Shown piece by piece: positions 46,891 to 58,200 of a stretch of 64,000 nt of DNA (the first letter of the stretch is position 1; every line of letters starts with the position of its first letter). Source of the DNA: Lineus longissimus (lineage: Eukaryota > Nemertea > Pilidiophora > Heteronemertea > Lineidae). The DNA lies in assembly GCF_910592395.1 (NCBI RefSeq), contig NW_027020281.1, positions 1 to 64,000 on the forward strand, given 5' to 3'. Under the pieces are notes generated by a model. It was not told the origin of the DNA. It did not search any database and saw nothing but the letters and a program-made list of their open reading frames with translations. The position numbers and the translations under genes are program-made.

Positions 46891-49809
46891 ACATTTTCTG
46901 GTGCGGTTTTTTTTGTTAATACAGAATGACACAAAATAATTACAATCAAGGATGCCTATAATTGCATCAATACTTATAGAGGAAACTATTTTTCTCTTTT
47001 AACGTTTAACTTGCATTGTAGTATCGCTTTTTTGGTGACAGGGTATATCTACTGCATATGTATGTATATTGCCATGCCTTTTTGCTTCATTCCTATGATC
47101 ATTTTATCTTTCACTCACTCCCTGGTGTCTGTGTTAACTGTATGTAATGTCTCTTTCAAGTTTAGTCTGTATTTCATTATGTGCTTGGTACACCTTTTTG
47201 GACGCTGACGATGAGCTAGTTGTCATTTCTAGAACATGGTACTGGGTATTAAAAATATGGCCACTTTTTTGTTTCTGTTTGAAAATGGTTTAAAAAGAGA
47301 CCCAACATTTTTCCCATACAATACATGTATCTTCCCTTTTTAATGAAAATGCCTTAAGATTATTTTAGCATTTGTTTTCTCAGTTTTGATACTTTTTGTT
47401 CACAAATTAGCATAAAGATTGTGTCTATCTAATGGCAGATTTTTTTGGGTTTTGAACCAGAATGATGCTAACATCAAAAGCTTCAGAAAGTGGCCAGAGA
47501 AAAGAGGATACAGTTAAGTTGATGAGCTGCCTAAGTTTACTTTGACAAAAAATGTTTGTAGAATTCAGAAGATGATTCAAGAAACCATGTCTAAATGTGC
47601 AACTGTTGTTACAAAGACATTCACTGATCACTTTCTATCATAACTTGACTTGAAATAAACCCCATGACTCTAGCAAAGGTACACAAGTCTTTTTAACCAA
47701 AGATGGATGATCATGTTAAAGGAGTTTGCCCGGCTTTATGGCCCTGTTCAGTATGTCTCACTGATAGTGGCTCTGAGATGGAGAATGATTATGGATTTTT
47801 AGATTCGTTCAATTTAAAGCCAGTCCCCAGAATGCAGTATGGTATGAGAATGTGCAAACTCCAGCTTTTTTGTATGACCAGCTCATGATACAAGTCAGAC
47901 CTTATCTACTTTATCTACATGTATGTATAGAAATTTTAAAAAGAAACTGAAAAAAGTACCAAACAAATTAAGTGATTTGCGAATGAAATATTCACATTAT
48001 GCTGACAACTGCATTGAATTTGGTGTATTAGCTTGTGAGTGATCATACATGTTTGAATAGGTGTTGATAATTCACACAAGCTGGTACATTTTAATTTTTT
48101 TAGACATTGATATTACTATAATGCACATCAAACATAAGATTTTATTGTCTTATGCTACCAGGTGATTTGACATTGTTGTTGTTGAAAACATTTTGTGTAT
48201 CGATCTCGTACTTTTTCACAGTTTAGGAGATCATTAATATGTTTTGTGTATTTTGTTTATTTTTACTTGCATGCATAAAAGTTACATTCACAGGCAGCAA
48301 AAAAGGAAATGATTGAAATTAGGCCTATTGGTACAGGATTGTCGAAGTGCTAATGCAATTTCTTGAACTAAAATGACTGCAAATATTTATGGGTTTATAG
48401 CACAATGTTAACACGAAGTTGTTTAGGCGAAAGGACTGTGCCATTTCGCAATGGAATCATGGGATTGCCCTCTCCCAATACCATGGCTGGTCGATCAAGT
48501 TAATTTTCAGTTCGCAATCCCTTGATTCAAATCATCATATAACACACTACAGTTCATTTTAAGAACACTGACGTTCATATTTTGAATACAATGCAACTGA
48601 ATTGCGTTCTACATGTAGGTCACTTTTAGTTTTTGATTGCATTATTAAGTATGTATGTACATTTTATGTGCTTTTTTACAAGGAAACTGAATTATATGCC
48701 AAAATGTTTAGCTGCCTGGTACGCAATGGGCCATCTACCGATAATGCTAATTGCTGAATGGACTTGAGTATATTAAAGTATACCCGTGTTAATTCTTGAG
48801 GAGAGACCAAGCTAATATTCTGTTGTGTTCAGAAAGTGTCATTTGGCTGTTAAATACTAGTATTCAATTGTAAGAAATAAATTATGGTACTGATTCAAAT
48901 ATTTGTTTTCGTAATTAATTTGTTTTTGCTCCGGAGCAGTGATCTCTTAAGCTAAGGTTAATTGACTGTTAACTTGTAGACTTTTTTGGGATGTGACCTA
49001 GCAAAAGCATTCCTTTTATTCCAAGTCAAAAGGGTCCATGTCCATGATCTGTGGTGCACAAGAGGAAAAGTCTGCACAGTATAGCCTGAGGAAATGCCCA
49101 CTTAGCCAAACAAAGGGTTGTTTAACAACCTAGTCCTCGGGCCCTTAACACAGGAGTCAAGCATCTTAATCGATTTAGAATGGTCTGCCATGTAAACAGG
49201 CACGATGACTCTGGTTTGGTTCGATGTGGCCTGAGTGAAAAGTGCGTGGACCCTTTCTGCTTTGGTTTTCCTTCTCCATATATCACAGTTTCATATCCTG
49301 GTTGTGACTCTGTCCTCAAAATACCAATTTAGGATAATAGAACAGTACGGAATCATAATTCGGTTGTCTACATAACTCGTTAGTGAGTGTAATGACGTAT
49401 AATAGATCGAGCCCAAATAATGATGAAGAATCAGATTGGTGACTGTCAGATGATTAATCATTGCAGCCTAAGGAAGTTACATATACAGAGCACAACCAGA
49501 GTCTCTGGTCTTTGGCACAACCAAATGTAAGGTTAATTTTCAATATGCGTATATAGAACCAGAGTCTTTCTACACAAAGGCTCTGATAGAACCTTGGCGG
49601 TAATAATACTCAGTACTGTTTTCAAGGTCGTCAAATTGTTCTGGCTGAGTGGTGAACAAAAGAACAATTTAAAATAAATTGCCTTGGGCAAAAAATCCAT
49701 TGGAGTCATGTAGTATAGAGACGTCAATATTCCCAATTCATTAAAAATGTAGGCCCACCGAACTCACGTCCGATTTGCATTCATATTTCCCGCGCTTTCA
49801 ACTTTTTCT
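46891..49809. other. 2.9 kb intergenic between the paralogues
   Basis: AT-rich, with no frame showing domain or paralogue resemblance and no transposon ends that I can support. Confidence 0.5.
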
Positions 49810-49817
49810 TGACGTCA
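49810..49817. promoter_or_regulatory. TGACGTCA box upstream of second paralogue
   Basis: A perfect TGACGTCA palindrome 74 bp before ATG 49892, mirroring the box 70 bp before paralogue A. Confidence 0.5.
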
Positions 49818-49891
49818 CTTTATTAGCCGGCCACAGAACGCAGTTTCTGACATTCATTGAACATGCAATCACATCGCTGAACAAAACCAAC

Positions 49892-50323
49892 ATGGCGTCT
49901 ATAGATGGAATGGTGGTGGAACTTGCTGAAGATGGGGGAAATTCGCCGTCTTCATGGGGTTCCCAAGGCTCTGAGGCGAGTTCAATACAATCTCCAGCAG
50001 TCCGGGCGTCACCTCTAAGGAAGGAATTAGCGAACGGTAGCAACTGGACCGAGCAAGATCTCAATAAATTCGGTATACAGTACAGCCGGAAAAAACCAGA
50101 GGATATTTTCGAGATTATCAAGCCTTATATTCCTTCTACACTTCGTCAGCCCAGCGAAAACCTTTGGGATAAAAAACTCAACGATGGTCTCCCTAACCAT
50201 TCCACACATATCGAACTACTGCAAGATGGTTACCGATTGGCACTGGATTTCGACGTTGACTCTTTCGAGCTCCTGAAACTGATCGAACTTAGCCAGAATG
50301 CTTGCCAGGCTGAACGCAGTGAG
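49892..50323 (+). CDS. Paralogue B, exon 1 (first segment)
   Basis: ATG 49892 (AACATGG context) gives MASIDG, like MASSIT of paralogue A. The frame is open further upstream, but the alignment supports this start. FGIQYSRKKPEDIFE matches paralogue A. GTGAGT at 50320 looks like a donor but leaves the wrong phase. Confidence 0.65.
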
Positions 50324-52224
50324 TGAAGCCTTTTTGATCAGCCAGAGGCTGATGAATCAGATTTCAGATCACTGAAGCAGAAAGTGTTCTTCAGAGAAAG
50401 AGAACTGCAGCTGTTAATTCTCTGAAGATAGCGTGGTGAGTATTCATTTGACTGATAGACAAAAATCATCATGAAAATTGGGCCAAATCGGCAAGTTTAC
50501 CCAGGACCAACCTGGGTAAAGACTACCACGCAGTTTGAAATTCCATGAATTTGCGCACTTTTCCAACCAGCGGTCGAGGTTCCTGAAAATGGTACGTGAC
50601 TTGTGTTACTGCACAGGGTCTAGCGTTATTTGAACTCGGTCCCATCATTTCGAGATGGTCATTTCACATCTAAAGGTAGGGAAATAAAAAAGGAAACTAT
50701 AATAGTGGAGATCGTGGATGGAAAAAACTCTGTGAGGGGCAAAACTGGACCCGAAAGTGGAGCGGCGAGCCAGGAATGAGTTTCATGAACCTCGAACGCA
50801 GGTTGGAAAAGTGCACGCAATTCAAACTGTGTGGTCTAAAAGTAAAGTTTACCCAGGAACCCTGGGTAACTTTTAGTCTTCTGACCCAGGTTGGTCCTGG
50901 GTAAACTTTAGTCTTACCAAGGACGACATCTACCGATTCGAAATAGGAATGGGGTCAGTTCACGCCATGTAATCTGCTTTTTACCCTATGTCATGTCTGT
51001 CCAGCTGTGGCGTTTACATGTATTTCTTTTTTTCAGGATTCCAACGTATGAACGACTAAAGACCTTCCTTAAAACCCTCAAGTCTGTCCTGAAAAAAGCT
51101 GTCAACTCGCAAATAAATGAAGGTACATTTGTGGACCTGTTCCAAGTTTTTGCTGGAATGTTTCTAGTACAATTTAAGTAAGTGTTCACCTTTTTCTTTT
51201 CCTTCATGCATCTTCAAACATGTCACAGGGCATGGGTTTACTCTGTACATGTGGTACATCAATACTTTGTGAGAAAGAGGTTTGCTGATAATGCTGTGAA
51301 TCAGACCTGGCAGATGCATAGTTGCAGTACATTGGAGCAACGTAGAAAAGCATTGCATGAAGTTTCTATTGTTTGCCACTTGGTGGTGATTCTGCTGAGA
51401 GAGAAGTTTCATACCAGAGTTTTTAAAAAAACATTATTGTATCTATCTAAAAGGATAATCGAATACTGGGAACAGTCAAGTTTGCAAGGCTAGCTCTCCT
51501 ACATTTTTTAAAAAAGTTCTGCATGTATGTAGTTCTCACCTTTTTGGCTCACTGTAGGGGAGTCTATACCGCAGTGTCCGTCGTCGTCGTCCGTCGTCGT
51601 CGTCGTCGTCTCCTGTGGCACGTTTCTAAACCGCTCGGGCTATAACTTGAAACTTTGTACACATGACCCCCTAGGTCATGTGAACCCTGACACTGAATTT
51701 CGGTCCAATCTGATTCTCAACTTGCCCACCACCAGGGGGCCAAATGTGGATATCTAAAAAGTGTGATATCTCGCTTATTGATGACTGGTTTTCGATTAAA
51801 CTTTTGTGGTAGGTACTCATAGCAAGGATATATGTGCATCATATATCTTACGGGTTTTTAATTTGACCTACTTTTCAATTCAAGGTCACAGAGGTCAAAT
51901 GGCATAAATCGCCATTTCAGTGTACTGTAAGTATGGCACGTTTCTCAATCCGTCACATCTATGAACTTGAAACTTGGTACATATAACCCCCTCAATCAGA
52001 TAATCTCTGGTGCCGAATTTCTGTCCGATCTAATTCTCAACTTGGTCACCAGGGGGCCAAATGTGGATACCTAAAAAGTGTGTTATCTCGCTTATCAATG
52101 ACTTGTTTTCGATAAAACTTTTGCGGTAGGTACTCATAGCAAGGATACATCATATTTTTTCATACAGGTTTTTAGCTCACCTCTTAGCAGAGGTGAGCTT
52201 ATCCCATACCGTGGCGTCCGTCGT

Positions 52225-52256
<32 letters not shown>

Positions 52257-55200
52257 CGTCGTCCGTTAGCAGGGCACGTTTCGTAACTGTTAGAGCTATT
52301 GAGTTGAAACTTGGTACACATGTACCCCTATGTAATGACACCTGGGAGACCAAGTTTCGGTCCGATTCGTTTCATGGTTTGGCCACCAGGGGGCCAAACG
52401 TTAAAAGTGAAAATATGCAATATCTCCCTTAATAGTAGTCGGGAAATTTTGAAAAAAATATGGTAGGTACTTCTAGCAAAGGTGCATCATATATCCTCCG
52501 GGTTTTTGATTTGACCTCCTTTTCAAGGTCACAGAGGTCAAATGGTGTAAATTAGCTGTTAGGATGTAACGGTGGCACGTTTCTAAACTGCAATGACTAT
52601 TGATACCAAATTTGGTACACATTTACCCCTTAGTCAGGTGATCTCAGGGACCAAAGTTTGGTCCAATATGATTCACCACTTGACCACCAGGGGGCAAAAT
52701 CCAAAAACCTTAAAAATGTGATTATTCCTTAACTTCTTGCCCGATTGCCACCAATTTGATATCATGGGTACATCTAACCACCATACAGTATATGTCACAC
52801 AGGTTTTTAATTTGACCTTCTTGTCAAGGTCACAGAGGTCAAATGGCGTAAATTCGCCGTCAGGCCGTAACTATGGCATGTTTCTTAACTGCAATGACTA
52901 TTGATCATAAATTAAGTACACATGTACCCCTTGGTCAGGTGATCTCAGGTACCGAAGTTTGGTGCGATCTGATTTGCCGTTTGGCCTCCAGGGAGGGGGC
53001 CAAATCCTAAATTCTTTAAAATGCCATTATTCCTAGTAATGACTTGCCCGATTGGCACCAATTTTATATCATAGGTACCGTATTTTCCGGATTATCCCCC
53101 GCACTGCCCTATGACCCGCACCCCCTTTGACCATTACCTAAAGCCACGCAAGACCCGCACCTGATTATGACCCGCACTGCTCCAAGACCCGCATTCTCCA
53201 AAAATAGTAAGCCATTCAGTGATGTTGACATCCTAGAACCGCCATGTTTTTTTTAATTGTTAACCAAAGTGGATCAATTCCAGCATGGCCGTAACTATTT
53301 TCCCTAGCGGAGACATCACTAACTATGCGATCATGGCGGAAATATTGGTTGAAAACAATGCGAAAACGATGGACATAAATCCTTATCAAGTAACCAGTTT
53401 GGTCCCCTTTTTTTTCTTTGGGGTTGGGGCTTATCCCTTCAGAATCCATGCAAGACCCGCACCTTTGTATTACCCGCACCCCCACTTTTTGGGCCTGTTT
53501 GAGGGCAAAAAGCCACGGGTCATACGCCGGAAAATACGGTACATCTAATTCTAACATCCATTCAATGTGTCACCCGGGTCTTCTTTGATTTGACCTACTT
53601 TTCAAGGTCACAGAGGTCGAATGTACTGTAAATTGGCCATTTTGGGGAAATTGTAATTGCTTGGACCTACATCAAACCTAACACTACATGACACAAGACC
53701 ATGCTCTTTATCCATCTTTCCTCCACATGAGGTGAGCACAATGGCCCTGGCCATTTCATTTATTTGACCTACTTTTCAAGGTCACAGAGGTCAAACGGCA
53801 AAAATTGTCTGTTGGAGTGTACATACATGTAACTTCGGCACGTTTCTTAACGACTGAAGTTATGAACCTGAAACTGGGTATACATGGCGGAATAGGTCAG
53901 ATATAACCTCAGACAAAATGTCAGATAACACATTCCAGTCCAATCTGATTCTCAACTTGGCCACCTTGGGGGGGGGGCAAATCTGAAAGGTTAAAGAGTT
54001 GTGATTATTGCTTTACTTGCCCAATTGCCACCAGTCTCAGTGACTGCCTTTTGAGGCGCGCGATCGCGCCCGCGCACCATCGCGCGCCTCAATTTTTTTT
54101 AGGTGAATGAAACGTCGCGCGCCTGCCCTTTAAAATGCATTAAAAAATTGCGCGCCTAAAAAATGATTGCGACGCAGTGGAAAGTGATGCTAATTACACA
54201 GGGGTCAGTAAGTCAGACATTTCAATTATCGAACTATTTTTGTGCTAAAGACTAGGCCATGATAGACAGAAATTATAGAAACCGGACGCGACTGCCGCAG
54301 GTGCACGAGCCGAGATGCAATATTCCCGCCGAAATTATATACTCAAGAGAAGACATACTATACCGGTACTCCGACGTAAATCTCGCAGTTCTGGAAATAT
54401 CTTTGCGGTAGTCTCGCGCGTACCGGATATATCCCATCAAGCTTTTCTCCTTCAGAGAAATACTGCGTTGCGCTCAAGTGCCTTATAAGGCTGTGAACAA
54501 AGTTAACGTTCGACCAATGAGAAAGCCACATTACCCTGCATACGAGGTTGGACGCGTTATCACTTAGTGACAAGTAAAAATAGAATCAGACCACATGTTT
54601 AGCTCACCTCTTAGCAGAGGTGAGCTTATCCCATACTGTGGCGTCCGTCGTCCGTCGTCGTCGTCGTCGTCGTCGTCGTCCGTCGTCGTCCGTCGTCCGT
54701 TAGCAGGGCACGTTTCGTAACTGTTAGAGCTATTGAGTTAAAACCTGGTGCACATGTACCCTTATGTAATGACACCTTGGAGACCAAGTTTCGGTCCGAT
54801 TCGTTACATGGTTTCATGGTTTGGCCACCAGGGGGCCAAACGTTAAAAGTGAACATATGCAATATCTCCCTTAATAGTAGTCGGGAAATTTTGAAAAAAA
54901 TATGGTAGGTACTTCTAGCAAAGGTGCATCATATATCCTCCGGGTTTTTGATTTGACCTCCTTTTCAAGGTCACAGAGGTCAAATGGTGTATATTGGCCG
55001 TTAGGATGTAACGATGGCACGTTTCTAAACTGCAATGACTATTGATACCAAATTTGGTACACATTTACCCCTTAGTCAGGTGATCTCAGGGACCGAAGTT
55101 TGGTCCAATATGATTCACCACTTGACCACCAGGGGGCAAAATCCAAAAACCTTAAAAATGTGATTTTCCTTAACTTCTTGCCCGATTGCCACCAATTTGA

Positions 55201-58200
55201 TATCATGGGTACATCTAACCACCATACAGTATATGTCACACAGGTTTTTAATTTGACCTTCTTGTCAAGGTCACAAAGGTCAAATGGCGTAAGTTCGCTG
55301 TAAGGCCGTAACTATGGCACGTTTCTTAACTGCAATGACTATTGATCAAAAATTAAGTACACATGTACCCCTTGGTCAGGTGATCTCAGGTACCGAAGTT
55401 TGGTGCGATCTGATTTGCCGTTTGGCCTCCAGGGAGGGGGCCAAATCCTAAATTCTTCAAAATGCCATTATTCCTAGTAATGACTTGCCCGATTGGCACC
55501 AATTTTATATCATAGGTACATCTAATTCTAACAACCATTCAATGTGTCACCCGGGTCTTCTTTGATTTGACCTACTTTTCAAGGTCACAGAGGTCGAATG
55601 TTATGTAAATTGGCCATTTTGGGGAAATTATAATTGCTCGGACCTACATCAAACCTAACACTACATGTCAAAATACCATGCTCTTTTAGTCTTTATCCAT
55701 CTTTCCTCCACATGAGGTGAGCACAATGGCCCTGGCCATTTCATTCTATATGTCGGAATGCTGCCGTTTGCGCTGTAGTACACGTGTGTTGTCCAAATTT
55801 TCGATTTCAAGCAAGTTTAAGGCCAACCTCGTGTCCACCAGACTAACGTTGTCGATGGATACCAGAAGAAAAGTTGGTTGGTGGTAAAAAAAACAGTGCA
55901 CCTAGGATTTTATGGTGCACTGAAAACCATGCACCTGGCTTTTTCAAAAGGCAGTCACTGCAGTCTGATGAACATGGGACCACCTAACCCACCATACTTG
56001 CACATGCGGTTTTTGGTTCCATTTGGCTACATGCTGTAGCACTTTCTTTAAATACCATGAATTAATTGTCTACTAAATATACTTACGGTGAGCACAATGG
56101 CCCCTGGCCGTTTCATTTTTAATTTGAAACTACTCAAAATGTCTTTTGTATTATCAGCACACTCCATAGTCAGATTGTTTAAAAAATGTGCTGGTTGCTG
56201 TTGAATTTATTTACCATGTACTTCAGATCATGTGCAATGTGATCATGTTTTCTTTCAGAGTGATTGGAGAGAAAAGGAGTTTTAAGATGGGTGGAATGAA
56301 TGTGCTTTCCATAAATGACCTCCGCTACGATTATGAAGATGAAGTGTTTCACAAACCGACAGTAGTAGTTACTGTTGCAGAGGTAAGTAAGATATGGGTT
56401 GGGTGGGGTGGGGTGGGGTGCGGGGTGGAGGGAGGCAGAGTCCACTTTATTTTGGATGCTTCTGATACACTTCTTGCAGTGAAACTAGTATAAAGTATCA
56501 GTTTGGAGGTAGATACTATCTATCGTTTCAAAACGTCATTGTTTGAAGAATTTTCTGTTATTCATGACTTAACATGACGAAAGAATCACTCTTTCACAAT
56601 ACGGTAATTGTGTTTTTAAAAAACTATGTTCCTTTGCCTTTGGCACTTGGCAGGTGAAGAAAACAGCCCAAAAATCTAAGAAGAGAAAAAAGGTACCCAA
56701 ACGAGAGTTTGATCAGTGTGTTAAGATACGAAAAATGGACGGAGGAGATGAGGTAGCCACTACTGACATAGGTGACTTGCATGTCGATGCTGGTGATGAT
56801 TTTCATGATGAAGGTGATGATGACATGGACGATGATGTTGAATTTGGCAGTAAACTGCGTGGACAGCTCGGTATAGAACTTCTAGCCGACATTGAACGTT
56901 CATGTCTGATTAAGGTTGATAACAAGCCCATGATTCTGGGATTGACTGTTGAAGCCACACTGGTATGTATTCTTCATGCATTTGTTTTGTTCACTGCATC
57001 TCTGATGAAAATTGCTATTTAGCTTTCAAGGAACTAAAATTCCTGGCTCTTCAAGGTCTCAAGCCGTCAAGGTCTAAAGGACAAAAAGTAAGAGAGTCTG
57101 TCGGATGAGACTCTAAAAAGCCGTGGTCCCTTGTACCTGAGTGTCTATGCCAGGGCAAGTTTAGATCCCAAATAGGTGGACAGTAGCCTATAGTGGACTC
57201 CATACCTCCGACAAAACCCCAATAGGGGTTATGACGCCGGTAAAATGATTGATTTATTGATTAACTTTTCAACTGTTGAAAATTGCTATTTTAAAACTTT
57301 TCAACTGTTTTTAGCTCACCTCTCAGAAGAGTTGAGCTTATCCTTTGGCGTGGCATCCATCGTCTGTCAAATGGGATAACCAATTTGGCCGCCAGGGGGC
57401 CATCTTAAAAAACAAGCAAAGTCCTACGTGTACTTTGAAACTCGTGATCAGATTGCAACCTAATATCGTGACACTCCATTACAATCAATTTACACGTGAC
57501 TTGTGGACTAACATGGTTGTATATCCACTGCAAATTACTTGCATAAGCGTTACCTACAAAGTGAGCACAGGGTCCCTGGACTTTTCATTGAACTTGCCTT
57601 GCTTTATAAAGGACATGGTTTGTTGACTTTTTAAAAACATCCCTTGAACAAAATTGTAGCAGTTGGAGAAACAAAATAGATTGCAAGCTGCTGGGTTGTG
57701 TTGATGATTTCCACCAACCAAGTGGTAACCGTCGACAAGGTTAGGTACCTCCTTCTCTTTTTCTGTCCCCGGTTAACGTCCTGGAGAGAATCCTTTTGAG
57801 TAATAGGACCATTCATGAAGACATTGGTATTTTTTGCACATTGTATTGTTGAAGGGAGTGGTTATTTCCACGACTGACTTGTACCGAACAGCGAAAATTG
57901 AGCTGCGTCCATGACAATTTTCAGCCGATGAAACCAATTGAGTACTTTGCTTGGACTATCCTCGGCGAGTTTTCTTTCACTTAGTCTTAGGGTAAAAAAC
58001 ATGGGCATAAAGTACCATGCTGCATTCACCGTCTTTTAGATCAACTACTATGTTTTCGAAATGGGATAATTGGCGAAATTCTGTAGAGATTCTTTGGGCA
58101 ATTACATACTTCAGTGTGTTGACTTGTTGAACTTGCTTTGTCCCTCCATTCAGAGTGGTGCCGTGACCTTACATGCCTTATGGTACACCTTTGATTGTCC

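Larger units (their letters stand above)
51541..56120 (+). mobile_element. Dispersed repeat copy E1 (host of nested insertions)
   Basis: Starts TTTTTGGCTCACTGTAGGGG with a GTC microsatellite and ends with GGTGAGCACAATGGCCCCTG. The body is roughly 300-bp units carrying GGCACGTTTCT...TTGAAACTTGGTACA...CACCAGGGGGCC. It is interrupted by E2 (52171-53760) and by a hAT-like element (54038-55960). A less interrupted relative is at 58266-59933. It lies in an intron of paralogue B. Confidence 0.8.

Noticed and set aside
52193-52432. Arginine-rich frames (RRRRRR) at 52.2, 54.6 and 58.3 kb
   Set aside because: They are translations of the GTC microsatellite in repeat headers.
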